Assembly: GCF_004785955.1 (NCBI RefSeq)
Contig: NZ_SJER01000001.1
Location: forward strand, 930,001 to 994,000
Reading direction: 5' to 3'
From: Halostella litorea
GTDB lineage: Archaea > Halobacteriota > Halobacteria > Halobacteriales > Natronoarchaeaceae
Length of the DNA stretch: 64,000 nt
Shown: in pieces, positions 7,498-17,276 of the stretch
Layout: each line of letters starts with the position of its first letter
How positions within the stretch are numbered: the stretch's first letter is position 1
Program-made: the position numbers and the translations under genes
Notes under the pieces: generated by a model
What the model was told of the DNA's origin: nothing
The model's database searches: none
The model's input: only the letters and a program-made list of their open reading frames with translations

Positions 7498-8475
7498 TCA
7501 GTCGCCGACGACGGGGTCGCGCTCCCAGAACTCGCTGCCCTTCTTCAGCTTCGGCACCCAGGTGTCCTGCTCGCGGGCGAGCAGGGCGACGCGGGACTCG
7601 GGGACGCCGCGGACCTCGTCGTGGTCGGGCATGTGTTCGGCCACGTCCTCGGCGAAGGCCATCACCTCTTCGTGGTCCGGCATCGAGTCGCGGTCGAGTC
7701 GCCCCTGCGAGTGGCCGACGTGCATGTACGCCTTCAGCTCCACGAAGTCGGGGTCGGCCCGGCGGTAGAAGCCGGCGTACCAGTCCGGGTCCCGCATGTT
7801 CTGCCCGTTCACCAGCGTCGTTCGCAGGACGGTCCGGGTGTCCTCCTTGTCGGCCAGCACGTCCATCGTGTCGACCAGCCGTTCCCACGCGTCGTCGTCG
7901 ACCGCCTTCACCACCTCGTCGAACGTGTGCCGTTCGGGCGCGTCGACGCTGACGTACAGTTGCGTCGGGTCACAGCGCGCCAGCATCTCCGGATTCGTCC
8001 CGTTGGAGACGAGGAACGTGGTGATGTCGCGGTCGTGGAACTCCTCGATCAGTTCCGGGAGATGCGGGTACAGCGTCGGCTCGCCGTCTAAGCTGATGGC
8101 GACGTGGCGGGGCTCCATCGCCTGCTCGAACACCTCGCGGGGCACCTCGTCGTTGCCGCCGAAGCCCGACAGCAGCTTCTTCTGGAGTTCGACGCTCGCG
8201 TCCGCGACGGCGGCGGGGTCGTCCCACTCCACGTCGCCCAGTTCGTAGGCGTGGCCGGCGTGGTCGCGCCAGCAGAACACGCACCGCTCGTTGCACTTGA
8301 CGACGGGCGTCATCTGCATGCAGCGGTGGGACTCGATGCCGTAGAAGATGTACTTGTAACACTTCCCCTCGCCGCGCAGGGCGTTCGCCGTCCAGCCACA
8401 AGTCTGGGCGGCCGTGTGGTTCTCGCTGTGGTAGTCGGGGTCGCCGACCTGTTTCGGCCCGTCCGAGTCGCTCAT
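7498..8475 (-). CDS. twy1: tRNA 4-demethylwyosine synthase (Twy1/TYW1)
   Basis: Radical SAM enzyme that condenses N1-methylguanosine-37 of tRNA-Phe with pyruvate carbons to form the tricyclic base of wyosine. The protein is 325 aa. The radical SAM cluster is KCNERCVFCWR with C61, C65 and C68. Upstream Cys residues (C26, C39, C52) are the kind that hold the auxiliary iron-sulfur cluster of this family. SLDGEPTLYPHLPELI (about 142-157) is the glycine-rich SAM-binding region. It is a single leftward gene. Confidence 0.95.
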   Translation of the reverse strand: MSDSDGPKQVGDPDYHSENHTAAQTCGWTANALRGEGKCYKYIFYGIESHRCMQMTPVVKCNERCVFCWRDHAGHAYELGDVEWDDPAAVADASVELQKKLLSGFGGNDEVPREVFEQAMEPRHVAISLDGEPTLYPHLPELIEEFHDRDITTFLVSNGTNPEMLARCDPTQLYVSVDAPERHTFDEVVKAVDDDAWERLVDTMDVLADKEDTRTVLRTTLVNGQNMRDPDWYAGFYRRADPDFVELKAYMHVGHSQGRLDRDSMPDHEEVMAFAEDVAEHMPDHDEVRGVPESRVALLAREQDTWVPKLKKGSEFWERDPVVGD

Positions 8476-8539
8476 CGTGGGTACGGGTGGAGCCGGAGCG
8501 TGAAACCTTCTTCCTTCCGGGCCGGGGGCGGCCCGCGAG

Positions 8540-8893
8540 TCACGCCCGCCCGTCGAACGTCGCGTCCGCCGACGTCCGCTCGCGGTTGAACGACAGCACC
8601 TTCGCGCGGATGGCGTCGCCCGCCGAGACCGAGTCCGGGACGTCCTCGACGAACAGGACGAACCCCTCGACCTTCCCGACGGCGACGCGCTCGCCGGAGT
8701 GGTGGTCGGTGAACTCCGCCACGCCGAACTCGTAGGACTCGCCGATCTCGACCGGCGGTTCGCGCTCCTGTGCGGCCTCGTGTGCCCGGCGGGACGCGCG
8801 CTCGTCCGCCGTCCGCCGCCGGCGGAACACGAGCGCCGCGACGAGCAGCAGGACGACGCCGCCGGCCGCGGCCGTCACCCAGATGTACTGCAT
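8540..8893 (-). CDS. Membrane-anchored TRAM-domain protein, 117 aa
   Basis: One N-terminal transmembrane helix (about residues 5-23) is followed by an RRRR stop-transfer segment and a charged linker. A TRAM beta-barrel follows at about 50-115, ending [13 protein letters not shown], the usual closing strand of TRAM (implicated in RNA binding). The barrel would face the cytoplasm. Stand-alone TRAM proteins are abundant in haloarchaea and are proposed RNA chaperones. A membrane-tethered form suggests action on RNA near the membrane, which is inference. A second TRAM protein lies at 45296-45754. Confidence 0.8.
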   Translation of the reverse strand: MQYIWVTAAAGGVVLLLVAALVFRRRRTADERASRRAHEAAQEREPPVEIGESYEFGVAEFTDHHSGERVAVGKVEGFVLFVEDVPDSVSAGDAIRAKVLSFNRERTSADATFDGRA

Positions 8894-9024
8894 ACCCGTT
8901 CCCTCGGAGGGTGGACAGTAATAACGTTCGGACGCGGCCGGCGCTTCCCCGACGGAGCGCCGAACGCGCCCCGGCGTCGCGCCAACCCGTCACCCCTATA
9001 CTCCCGGCCCGAAAACGGGCGGGT

Positions 9025-10785
9025 ATGTTCCTAGCCGTCCGCGAGGAGGTCGAGGCCGCGCTGGCCGACGCGCTGGCCGCGCTCGACCTCCCGACCGACG
9101 ACCTCGGCATCGAGGAGCCGCCGGAAGACGTCGACGCCGTGCTCGCTTCGAGCGTCGCCTTCCGGCTGGCCGGCGAGGTCGGCGCGCCGCCGCCGAAGGT
9201 GGCCGCCGACGTGGCCGACGCCGTCGACGTCGGCGACTGCGAGTACGTCGCCCGCGTCGACACGCAGGGGCCGTACGTCAACTTCCTGCCGAACGACCGG
9301 TACTTCGCCGACGCGCTCGACGCGGCGCGGGAGGCGGGGTACGGCCGCCTCGACCCGAAGGACACCTCCGTCGTCGTCGAGCACACGAGCGCGAACCCGA
9401 CCGGCCCGGTCCACGTCGGCCGGGCTCGCAACCCCATCGTCGGCGACGCCGTCGCCAACGCGCTGGACTACGCCGGCTACGACGTGGACCGCCACTACTA
9501 CGTCAACGACGCCGGCCGGCAGATGGCCGTGTTCACGTGGGCCTACGAGCGCTTCGACGAGGGCGACCTGGCGGACGACCCCGAGCGCGACCGGATCGAG
9601 TACGACCTCGTGCGCTACTACCGCAAGGGCAACGCCTACCTCGACGAGGCCGACGAGGCGGCAGTCGAGGCGGCCGAGGCCGAGATCGAGTCGATCATGC
9701 AGGGCCTGGAGGAAGGCGACGAGGGGACCTACGAGCGCGTCAGCGAGGTCGTCGACCAGGTGCTGGGCGGGATGCGGGAGTGTCTTGCGCGGCTCCCCGC
9801 GGAGTTCGACGAGTTCGTCAAGGAGACGCGGTTCATGTTCGACGGCTCGACCGACGACGTGGTCGACCGCATGCAGGCCCTCGACGAGGCGGTCTACGAG
9901 GAGGACGCCTGGCAGCTTGAGTTGGACGAGCACGGCATCGACAAGAACCTCGTGTTCCTGCGCTCGGACGGCACCAGCCTCTACCCCACCCGGGACCTGG
10001 CCCACCACGAGTGGAAGTTCGACAACTACGACCGGGCGGTGACGGTGCTGGGCGAGGACCACCGGCTGCAGGCCGACCAGCTCCGCACGACGCTCGAACT
10101 GCTCGGCAACGACACCGACCAGCTGGAGCAGGTGCTGTACTCCTACGTCAACCTCCCGGAGGGGAAGATGAGCACCCGTGAGGGGACCGGCGTCGACTTG
10201 GACGACCTGCTGGACGAGGCCATCGACCGCGCCCGCGACGAGGTCGAGGACCGGCTCGACGACCGCATCCGCGACGACGACCTGACCGACGGGGACGTCG
10301 AGCGCATCGCCCGTCAGGTCGGCGTCGGCGCGGTCCGCTACGACATCGTCTCGAAGCAGCCGACGAAGGCGATCACCTTCGAGTGGGAGCGCGCCCTCGA
10401 CTTCGAGGCCCAGTCCGCGCCGTACGTCCAGTACGTCCACGCGCGGTGCTGTGGCATCCTGAACGAGGCCGGCGACGCCGCCGAGGTCGGCGACGTGGAC
10501 GCCGACCTGCTCGACACCGAGTACGAGCGGGACCTGCTCCGGGCGGTCGCGCGCTTCCCGGCGGTCGTCGAGGAGGCCGCCGAGGACCTCGAACCGCACG
10601 TCGTCGCCACCTACACCCGGACGCTCGCCGAGCGGTTCAACGCCTTCTACCGCGAGTGCCCGGTGCTGGCCGACGACGTCGACCCGGAGCTTCGGGACGC
10701 CCGCCTCGCGCTCGTCACCGCCGCGAGACACGCCGTCGGCAACGCGCTCGACGTGCTCGGCGTGGAAGCGCCCGAGTCGATGTAG
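9025..10785 (+). CDS. argS: Arginyl-tRNA synthetase
   Basis: Class I synthetase that charges tRNA-Arg. The protein is 586 aa, normal length. It has the N-terminal Add1 domain, then the HIGH-like motif as HVGR in [21 protein letters not shown]. The KMSKS-like loop reads GKMSTREG, and a DALR anticodon-binding domain at the end includes [17 protein letters not shown]. The ATG at 9025 was chosen because a TATA-like CCTATA ends about 25 bases upstream. The DNA between (9003-9023) is an inverted repeat, GCCCG-AAAA-CGGGC. It is a single gene. Confidence 0.96.
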   Translation: MFLAVREEVEAALADALAALDLPTDDLGIEEPPEDVDAVLASSVAFRLAGEVGAPPPKVAADVADAVDVGDCEYVARVDTQGPYVNFLPNDRYFADALDAAREAGYGRLDPKDTSVVVEHTSANPTGPVHVGRARNPIVGDAVANALDYAGYDVDRHYYVNDAGRQMAVFTWAYERFDEGDLADDPERDRIEYDLVRYYRKGNAYLDEADEAAVEAAEAEIESIMQGLEEGDEGTYERVSEVVDQVLGGMRECLARLPAEFDEFVKETRFMFDGSTDDVVDRMQALDEAVYEEDAWQLELDEHGIDKNLVFLRSDGTSLYPTRDLAHHEWKFDNYDRAVTVLGEDHRLQADQLRTTLELLGNDTDQLEQVLYSYVNLPEGKMSTREGTGVDLDDLLDEAIDRARDEVEDRLDDRIRDDDLTDGDVERIARQVGVGAVRYDIVSKQPTKAITFEWERALDFEAQSAPYVQYVHARCCGILNEAGDAAEVGDVDADLLDTEYERDLLRAVARFPAVVEEAAEDLEPHVVATYTRTLAERFNAFYRECPVLADDVDPELRDARLALVTAARHAVGNALDVLGVEAPESM

Positions 10786-10804
10786 GCCGGAGGGGCCGGC
10801 GGCG

Positions 10805-10915
10805 TCAGAAGACGCTGCCGCCGACGAAGTTCACTGCCAGCACCAGCCCACCCAGAGCGAGCACCGCGAACAGCAGTATCCAGCCGAGCGGAAGCGAGTT
10901 GTCGGTGTCGGACAT
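10805..10915 (-). CDS. Single-helix small membrane protein, 36 aa
   Basis: Encodes a polar start (MSDTDNSLPLG), one hydrophobic helix (about residues 12-33) and a very short end. Function unknown. It is supported by the ATG at 10915, a candidate promoter box GCTTGAAC (about 10940-10947 on the plus strand) 25-32 bases upstream, and codon use with G/C in third positions. The longer in-frame start upstream would add a Ser/Arg-rich segment unlike a membrane protein. It lies 92 bases downstream of minD4 on the same strand and could share its transcript. Confidence 0.6.
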   Translation of the reverse strand: MSDTDNSLPLGWILLFAVLALGGLVLAVNFVGGSVF

Positions 10916-11007
10916 ACCCGTCGGTTGACGGGACTCCGTGTTCAAGCTTCCCGTTTCGCGCGAAGACGTTCGGGGGAACGCCGATACCGCCGGAGTCGCG
11001 CGGAGCG

Positions 11008-12315
11008 TCACCCGAGCAGGCCGCCGAGCAGGCCGCCGCCGCCGTCCTCGTCCTCGTCTTCGTCGTCGTCCTCGTCGCCGTCCGCGTCGTCAGCGTCGTC
11101 CGCTCCCGGCGGCGACCGGTCGCTGAATGGCACGGCCTCGCCGTCCTCGTCGAAGGAGATCCCGTCCCCGTCGGCCTCGTCGGCGTCCGCGTCGGCGTCG
11201 TCGCCGCCCTCGGCGTCGGGGATCGTCACGCCGTCGCCTTCCGCCGGGTCGTCGGGGTCGTCGGTCGGGTCGCGCGCCGCCGACTCGTCGCCCCCCGCCG
11301 CGTCGGCCGCTCCGGTAGCGTCGTCGGACGCCTCCGTGCTGTCGTCGGCCTCCGCGGCCGGTTCGCTCGTCGCGGCGCTCGCGTCCCCCTCCGCGTCGTC
11401 GGCGTCTGACGCCGTGGCGTCCGCGGCGGGCGAGTCCTCGGAGTCGCCCTCATCGGGGATTTCCGCCTCACCGTCGTCCACGTCCTCTATCGCGCTCGAC
11501 ACCTCCGAGTGTGACGCGTCGTCGGCGTCGGCTTCGTCCGAAGCAGCGGCGTCCGCGTCGCCGTCGTCCGCGTCGGTGTCGGCGTCCGCGGCCGCGCCGG
11601 GGTCGCCGTCGCTCACGAGGCGCTCGGCCAGCCGTCGGTACGCGGTCGCGGCCGGGCTCTCCGGCGCGTCGACGACGACCGGCGTCCCGGTGTACACCGA
11701 GTCCCGGACCGCGTCGTCCTCCGGGACGGTGCCGAGCAGCGGGACGCCGACGCGCTCGGCGATCCCCTCGAAGTCGAAGTTCCGGTCGTCGCGGACGCGG
11801 TTGATGACGAGCCCGGCGACGCGGCCGTCGGCGCGTTCGGTCAGGTCGGCCGTCTTCGAGGCGTCCTGGACGGACGCCGGCTCGGGCGTCGTCACGAGGA
11901 CGACCTCGTCCGCGAGGCCGAGCGGGAGCACCGACTCGTGGCTGATCCCCGCCCCCACGTCGAGCAGGACGTAGTCGAACTCCTCGCGGAGGCGGTCGAC
12001 GACGTCGCCCAGGCCCCTGGCGTCGGCGTCCGCGTAGCTCTCCAGGTCCGCGCCGCTCGGGACCGCGACGATCCCGTCGGCGAGTTCGTACGACGCCTCC
12101 TCGACGGACGCTTCGCCGGCGAGCACCTCGTGGAGCGTCGTCGCGTCGGGCGAGAGGCTGACGAGCCCCGCGAGGTTCGCCATGCCCATGTCCGTGTCGA
12201 CGACGGCGACGGTGTTGCCGGCCCCGGCCAGCGCCGTCCCGACGTTCACCGTCGTCGTCGTCTTCCCGACGCCGCCCTTGCCGCTCGCGACGGCGTACAC
12301 TGTGTGCGATGCCAT
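11008..12315 (-). CDS. MinD-family ATPase with long acidic tail (MinD4-like)
   Basis: ParA/MinD ATPase that should position a cellular structure. Residues 1-240 form the ATPase, with the deviant Walker A KGGVGKTT (13-20) and the switch and Walker B segments VDTDMGMANLAG and YVLLDVGAG. Residues of about 245-420 are a low-complexity Asp/Ala/Glu tail. The protein ends in GGGGLLGGLLG, a short hydrophobic end that could touch a membrane or partner. In Haloferax volcanii, MinD4 has an extended tail and is needed for polar placement of archaella and chemoreceptor arrays. Tail architecture and neighbourhood (aRF1, atpD) suggest this is its orthologue. No archaellum genes occur in the window. Confidence 0.85.
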   Translation of the reverse strand: MASHTVYAVASGKGGVGKTTTTVNVGTALAGAGNTVAVVDTDMGMANLAGLVSLSPDATTLHEVLAGEASVEEASYELADGIVAVPSGADLESYADADARGLGDVVDRLREEFDYVLLDVGAGISHESVLPLGLADEVVLVTTPEPASVQDASKTADLTERADGRVAGLVINRVRDDRNFDFEGIAERVGVPLLGTVPEDDAVRDSVYTGTPVVVDAPESPAATAYRRLAERLVSDGDPGAAADADTDADDGDADAAASDEADADDASHSEVSSAIEDVDDGEAEIPDEGDSEDSPAADATASDADDAEGDASAATSEPAAEADDSTEASDDATGAADAAGGDESAARDPTDDPDDPAEGDGVTIPDAEGGDDADADADEADGDGISFDEDGEAVPFSDRSPPGADDADDADGDEDDDEDEDEDGGGGLLGGLLG

Positions 12316-12482
12316 GTTACTACGTGAGCCAAGAGGTGGGCGGCTAATAAAACACCGTCAGACTCCCGAACGGTCGAAGCGACGCACGAACCGGCCCCAG
12401 CGCCACGGCGCGTCCCCGGCAGGTCCGGAGCCGGCCGCGAAAGACAAAGAATACTTAGCCGCTCCGGGGCGTATAAGCGATA

Positions 12483-13736
12483 ATGAGCCAGCAGGAGAGC
12501 GAGCAATCCGACCGGAAGAAATACGAGTTCCGGAAGGTCATCGAGGACCTGAAGGAGTACGAGGGGTCGGGGACGCAGCTCGTCACGATATACATCCCGG
12601 ATGACAAGCTGATAAGCTCCGTCGTCCAGCACGTCACACAGGAGCACAGCGAGGCGAGCAACATCAAGTCCAAGCAGACCCGGACGAACGTGCAGGACGC
12701 CCTCTCCTCTATCAAGTCCCGCCTGCGCTACTTCGACACCTACCCGCCCGAGAACGGCGTCGTCATCTTCTCCGGCGCGGTCGACTCCGGCGGCGGCCAG
12801 ACCGACATGATCACGAAGGTCCTGGAGAGCCCGCCGATGGGCATCGAGTCGTTCCGCTACCACTGCGACTCGGAGTTCCTCACCGAGCCCTTGGAGGAGA
12901 TGCTGGCGGACAAGGGCCTGTACGGCCTCATCGTGCTGGACCGGCGCGAGGCCAACGTCGGCTGGCTCCGGGGCAAGCGCGTCGAGCCCGTCAAGTCCGC
13001 CTCCTCGCTGGTGCCGGGCAAGCAGCGCAAGGGCGGCCAGTCCGCCCAGCGGTTCGCCCGCCTGCGCCTGGAGGCCATCGACAACTTCTACCAGGAGGTC
13101 GCGGGGATGGCAAACGACCTGTTCGTCGAGGAGCGCCACGAACTCGACGGCATCCTCGTCGGCGGCCCGTCGCCGACCAAAGACGAGTTCCTCGACGGCG
13201 ACTACCTCCACCACGAGCTTCAGGACAAGGTGCTTGGCAAGTTCGACGTCTCCTACACCGACGAGTCCGGCCTGTACGACCTCGTCGACGCCGCGGAGGA
13301 CGCCCTGGCCGACGCCGAGGTGATGAAGGACAAGAACCTGATGCAGGACTTCTTCAGGGAGCTCCACGAGGGCGAGGAGGCCACCTACGGGTTCGACCAG
13401 ACGCGGCGAAACCTCATCATGGGCTCCGTGGAGACGCTGCTCATCAGCGAGGACCTCCGCGAGGACGTCGTCACCTACGAGTGCCCCAACGGCCACGAGG
13501 AGCGGGAGGTGATCGACCGCCGGAAGAACACGCCCGACCACACCTGCAGCGACTGCGGCGAGGAGGTCCCCGCCGACGAGGCCGAGCGCGAGGACGCCAT
13601 CGACCACCTCATCGCCATCGCCGAGCAGCGGGGCACCGAGACGAAGTTCATCTCGACGGACTTCGAGAAGGGCGAGCAGCTGTACGACGCCTTCGGCGGC
13701 GTCGCCGGACTCCTGCGGTACTCGACGGGCGTGTAA
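12483..13736 (+). CDS. prf1: Peptide chain release factor aRF1
   Basis: Recognises all three stop codons and triggers peptidyl-tRNA hydrolysis. The protein is 417 aa, as usual for aRF1. The stop-codon-reading NIKS motif is at residues 60-63 and the catalytic GGQ at 184-186 (RKGGQSAQRFARLR). The C-terminal domain carries a four-Cys zinc ribbon (YECPNGHEE and HTCSDCGEEVP, about 331-360), as in archaeal members. AATACTTAG at about 12450-12458 and GTATAA at 12471-12476 are candidate promoter elements. Divergent from minD4. Confidence 0.97.
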   Translation: MSQQESEQSDRKKYEFRKVIEDLKEYEGSGTQLVTIYIPDDKLISSVVQHVTQEHSEASNIKSKQTRTNVQDALSSIKSRLRYFDTYPPENGVVIFSGAVDSGGGQTDMITKVLESPPMGIESFRYHCDSEFLTEPLEEMLADKGLYGLIVLDRREANVGWLRGKRVEPVKSASSLVPGKQRKGGQSAQRFARLRLEAIDNFYQEVAGMANDLFVEERHELDGILVGGPSPTKDEFLDGDYLHHELQDKVLGKFDVSYTDESGLYDLVDAAEDALADAEVMKDKNLMQDFFRELHEGEEATYGFDQTRRNLIMGSVETLLISEDLREDVVTYECPNGHEEREVIDRRKNTPDHTCSDCGEEVPADEAEREDAIDHLIAIAEQRGTETKFISTDFEKGEQLYDAFGGVAGLLRYSTGV

Positions 13737-13804
13737 ACGCCCCCGGGTCGCCCCGGGGCACAGGGGCTGGGTTTATGTATCGGAGCGTCTGACAGTCCGA
13801 CGTG

Positions 13805-14590
13805 ATGACACGGGCGGACGCGGAGCCGGACGTCGTCGGGCTCGTCACGCGGCGGTTCGGCGTGTTGGACAGGTTGGACGGGGAGCGCACGGACAAGGCG
13901 ACGCTGGCCGAGGACCTGTCGGTGTCCCGGTCGACCGTCGACCGCGCCCTCCGCGAACTCGAGGGCGCCGGCTTCGTCACGCGGGCCGACGGGGAGTACA
14001 CCGCCTCCGCGACCGGCCGGCTCGCCGCCCGGAGCTACCGGGAGTTCGTCGGCTCCGTCGAAGCCCTCCGCGACGCCGCCCCGGTGTTGGCCGCGCTCCC
14101 GCCGGAGGCCCCCGTGTCGCTCGACCTCCTCCGCGGCGCGACGGTCCGCCTGGCGGAGCCGCCGACGCCGTTTCGCCCGGTCGAACGGCTCACGGACCTG
14201 GTCACCGACGCGACGGAGTTCCGGGGGCTGTCGGCGGCGGTGACGGCCCCGGAGACGGTCGAACGGATCAGCGCGGCGGCGGTCGAGGGCGACCTGCGGG
14301 TGGAGATGGTGCTTGCCGATCACGTGGCCGACCAGCTTCGAGCGACGCATCCGGAGGTCGTCCGCGCGGCGGGCGGGGGGGCCGCGTTCGACCTGTACGA
14401 GACCGATACGGTCCCATTCGGGCTCGCCGTCGCCCACGACGACGGCGACGCACACGCCGTGCTCGCCGCGTACGGGCCCGACTCGGAGCTCCGGGGGATC
14501 GTCGTCAACGACGCGCCCGCGGCCGTCGACTGGGCCGACGCCGTCTTCGAGGAGTACCGGGCGACGGCGACGCCGTTACGGCCGCCGTAG
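13805..14590 (+). CDS. HTH transcriptional regulator, tandem paralogue 1
   Basis: The N-terminal winged helix (about residues 10-75) has the recognition segment LAEDLSVSRSTVDRALRELEGAGFV. A C-terminal domain of about 160 residues contains a VEMVLADHVADQLRATHPE stretch and a closing DSELRGIVVNDAPAAVDWA motif. This is the haloarchaeal HTH family with a DUF1724/TrmB-like effector domain. The ligand is unknown. A GTG directly precedes the chosen ATG at 13805. TTTATGTA at about 13771-13778 makes this a leaderless start. Its downstream neighbour is a paralogue on the same strand. Confidence 0.85.
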   Translation: MTRADAEPDVVGLVTRRFGVLDRLDGERTDKATLAEDLSVSRSTVDRALRELEGAGFVTRADGEYTASATGRLAARSYREFVGSVEALRDAAPVLAALPPEAPVSLDLLRGATVRLAEPPTPFRPVERLTDLVTDATEFRGLSAAVTAPETVERISAAAVEGDLRVEMVLADHVADQLRATHPEVVRAAGGGAAFDLYETDTVPFGLAVAHDDGDAHAVLAAYGPDSELRGIVVNDAPAAVDWADAVFEEYRATATPLRPP

Positions 14591-14643
14591 CCCCGGGCGT
14601 CGGCCGCCACCCATAACAGGCTGGTCGGAGAACCGGGGGACGA

Positions 14644-15426
14644 ATGGGCCGTGACGACGCGGAGGTAGTACGGACGCTGTGTGACCGACGCGAGTTCCTG
14701 GTCGCGCTCCGGGGGAAGCCACGCGAAAAGCGGGCGTTGGTCGAGACGATAGGCGTGTCACGGTCCACGGTCGACCGCGCCATCCGGGAGCTGTGGGCCG
14801 AGGGGCTGGTCGAGGAAACCGACCGCGGCTACCGGCTGACCGCCGTCGGGCGGCTGGCGGCGGCCTTTACCGACGGCGTGCTCGCGGTGAGCCGCGACCT
14901 GCGGGCCGCGTCGGACGTGCTGGCCCCGCTCCCCGCGGACGCGCCGCTCGACCTGCGCTTGCTCCGGAACGCGAAGGTCGCCGAGGCAGAGCCGACGACC
15001 CGGAGCGAGTCAGTGGCCTCGGTGCATTCGGTGTTTCGCGAGGCCGACCGGCTGTACGCGTTCGCACAGGTCGTCACCCGGTCCCGGACCCTCGACGTGT
15101 TGGCCGACGCGGTCGACCGCGGGGCGACTGTCGAGGTCGTGTTCGACGCGCGGCTGGCCGAGGAGCTGCTGCCGCGGATGGGCGACCGGGTCGCCGCGCT
15201 GACCGCGCGCGGGTTCAGGCCGCTCTCGACGGATGGGGTCCCGTTCGGGCTGCTCCTCGGCGAGACGGACGACGGCTGGAAGACCCGCGTCGTCACCTAC
15301 GACGAGGACGGCGACCTCCGGGGCGTCGTCGCCAACGACCGCCCCGCCGCGGCCGCGTGGGCCTGGGACGTGTACCGGAGCTACCGGAGCCGTGCGGTCG
15401 ACCTCTCGCCGGCGTTCTCCGGGTGA
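14644..15426 (+). CDS. HTH transcriptional regulator, tandem paralogue 2
   Basis: The protein is 260 aa, with the same architecture as the gene just upstream. The helix-turn-helix contains GVSRSTVDRAIRELWAEGLVEE. The effector domain has VEVVFDARLAEELLPRMGD, the shared VPFGLLLGETDDGWKTRVVTYDEDGDLRGVVANDRPAAAAWAW region, and then a short tail. The near-identical SRSTVDRA recognition helix in both suggests related DNA targets. A weak promoter, CATAAC, lies near 14612. Likely arose by tandem duplication. Confidence 0.85.
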   Translation: MGRDDAEVVRTLCDRREFLVALRGKPREKRALVETIGVSRSTVDRAIRELWAEGLVEETDRGYRLTAVGRLAAAFTDGVLAVSRDLRAASDVLAPLPADAPLDLRLLRNAKVAEAEPTTRSESVASVHSVFREADRLYAFAQVVTRSRTLDVLADAVDRGATVEVVFDARLAEELLPRMGDRVAALTARGFRPLSTDGVPFGLLLGETDDGWKTRVVTYDEDGDLRGVVANDRPAAAAWAWDVYRSYRSRAVDLSPAFSG

Positions 15427-15433
15427 CCGGCCC

Positions 15434-15823
15434 TCACAGGAGCTGTTCCAGCTGGTGGCGGCGACGTTCGAGCGCCACCGCCGGCGACAGCGCCGGGTCC
15501 GCGGCGAGCCGGTCACAGAGCAACAGCGGGTCGGCCCCGGCCGCCTCGACCCGCCCGACGAGTTCGGTGATCGCCGCCCGGTTGAGCGCCAGCGACGGGA
15601 GCAGGCCGAGAAACAGGGCCACCGGCACCGCGGCGCTCGGCGACGACGGGAACGCGTCGCTCACCGCGTCGAACGCCGGCGTCCCGTCGGGCGCTGCCGC
15701 CGGGTGGACCCGGAGGCAGTCGGTGCAGATCGCCGCCGCGTCGCCGTCGCCCGGCGCGTACTCCCGCAGGTCGTCGGGAACGGCGAAACTGACGGTCGAC
15801 GCGCCGCAGTCCGGGCAGTCCAT
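15434..15823 (-). CDS. Small zinc-binding haloarchaeal protein (DUF6276-like)
   Basis: The protein is 129 aa. A zinc-ribbon-like N terminus has CPDCG (residues 3-7) and a second pair CTDC (33-36). A short hydrophobic stretch (VPVALFLGLLPSLAL, about 66-80) and an amphipathic C-terminal half follow. Function unknown. The family assignment is from memory and tentative. TACCTTTTTGT on the minus strand about 26-36 bases before the start is a plausible promoter. It converges with the HTH gene 7 bases away. Confidence 0.75.
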   Translation of the reverse strand: MDCPDCGASTVSFAVPDDLREYAPGDGDAAAICTDCLRVHPAAAPDGTPAFDAVSDAFPSSPSAAVPVALFLGLLPSLALNRAAITELVGRVEAAGADPLLLCDRLAADPALSPAVALERRRHQLEQLL

Positions 15824-15880
15824 ACCGGGGCGACGGCCGAACGGGACAAAAAGGTACGCCAGCGGGGCGACGGAGCCGGT

Positions 15881-16570
15881 TCAGTCGTCCGCCGAGACGC
15901 GCTCGCGCTCCGCCTCCTCGGCCGCCTGCCGGGCCTCGGCTTCGTCCTCCTCCTTCTTGTCCTTGATCTTCTTCATGCGGAAGATCTCCTCGCGCTCCTG
16001 CTCCTCTAGCTTCTGCTCGATGTACTCCTGGTTCGTGTACAGTTCGGGCAGCAGCGTGAACTCCAGGGCGTTGACGCGGCGCTTGGTCTTCTCGATCTCG
16101 TCCAGCATCTTCTTCATCGCCGTCTCGACCTCGGCCGCGAGGATGATGGAGTCGAGCAGTTCCTCGTAGGCCTCGGCGGCCTCGTCGATGCGGGCGCTCG
16201 TGCCGACGACGCCGTAGCCGCGCTCGTCGAGGCTCTTTTTCACCTTGCTCGACTCGATCTGCGGGACGACGACGCCCATGATGTTGTGGGACTCCGTCGT
16301 GATCTCGGGGTGTTCCTTCAGCGCCGCGGCGGCCCCCCGGACGGCCACGTCGCCCTCCATCGCGCGGGCCATGTCCATCTTCTTCTGGGCGTCCTCGTAG
16401 TTCGACTCGACGTTCCCCCGGACGTCCTGCGCCTGGTCGAGGATGTCCATGAACTCCATGATGAGGCCGTCGCGCTTTTTCTCCAGCGTGTCGTGGCCCC
16501 GCTCGGAGAGTTCGATGCGGTCCTCGATCTGCATCAGCTCCTTCCGAGTGGGTTTGACGTCCTTGGCCAT
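15881..16570 (-). CDS. atpD: A-type ATP synthase subunit D (central stalk)
   Basis: Central rotor stalk of the A1 part. The 229-residue protein is mostly long coiled coil: the N-terminal helix starts [31 protein letters not shown], and the C-terminal helix includes [42 protein letters not shown], the classic subunit D signature. A charged extension of about 25 residues follows. It has its own candidate promoter (ACAGTTATCC, about 16600-16610). It is separated from atpB by a lipoprotein gene and a four-gene ABC cassette. Confidence 0.96.
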   Translation of the reverse strand: MAKDVKPTRKELMQIEDRIELSERGHDTLEKKRDGLIMEFMDILDQAQDVRGNVESNYEDAQKKMDMARAMEGDVAVRGAAAALKEHPEITTESHNIMGVVVPQIESSKVKKSLDERGYGVVGTSARIDEAAEAYEELLDSIILAAEVETAMKKMLDEIEKTKRRVNALEFTLLPELYTNQEYIEQKLEEQEREEIFRMKKIKDKKEEDEAEARQAAEEAERERVSADD

Positions 16571-16704
16571 GTTGGGTAGGCTTTGCGCGCCCGCACGGAT
16601 AACTGTTTACAGATCCGGCGTCAGCGACCCCCACACAGGACCGTTCGCCCGCCGCGGCGTCGTCGCAAACGATTTACGTGTTGGCTACCCGACCTGTGCA
16701 TACG

Positions 16705-17190
16705 ATGCCAGGACGCAGATCGCGGCGCGCGGTGCTGGCGGCCGGCGTCGGCCTCGCGCTGCCGCTTTCGGGCTGTCTCGGCGGACGCGACGAAGGCCAG
16801 GCGGCGCTCGCGACCGAGACCCCGCCCCCGCCGGTCGACGAACTGGAGATACGCATCTACGACGTGCGCCGGCCCGACGCCGGGGCGCGAAGCGCGACGC
16901 TGACGGTGCTGCTGGAGGTGACCAACCCGACCGAGCGGGAGGTGCCCAGCCCGTCCGGGGAGTTCGACGTGATGATAAACGGCGAGCGGGTCGTCACCGC
17001 CGAGCCGTCGTTCAACACGTTCGAACCCGGGGAGACGGCCCGCAAGAGCATGGAACTGATAATCGACTACGCCGACAGCGGGACCGCGGTCGCCAACGCG
17101 ATACGGGAGGGAACGTTTCGCCTGACGATGGACGGGCTGATCCGCGCGGGCGACGTCAGCGACTCCGTGACGCTGTCGTACGAACTGTGA
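16705..17190 (+). CDS. Secreted lipoprotein, LEA/DUF-like beta domain
   Basis: The 161-residue protein begins with a twin-arginine-type signal (GRRSRRAVL) and a lipobox ending LSGC (Cys at about 24), so it should be Tat-exported and lipid-anchored outside. The mature part resembles a water-stress-type Ig-like beta domain: EIRIYDVRRPDAGARSATLTVLLEVTNPTEREVPSPSGEF, followed by FEPGETARKSMELIIDY. The start at 16705 fits the GATTTACG box (about 16672-16679). Upstream in-frame ATG 16678 would add nine residues. Function unknown. Divergent from atpD. Confidence 0.8.
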   Translation: MPGRRSRRAVLAAGVGLALPLSGCLGGRDEGQAALATETPPPPVDELEIRIYDVRRPDAGARSATLTVLLEVTNPTEREVPSPSGEFDVMINGERVVTAEPSFNTFEPGETARKSMELIIDYADSGTAVANAIREGTFRLTMDGLIRAGDVSDSVTLSYEL

Positions 17191-17276
17191 AAAGCGGCTC
17201 GCCCCGCCGGAGGGCCAGGTCGTCGCGTCGCCCGGAGACCGGCCCGACTCCCGAATCACCCGCGCGGTGACCGTTC

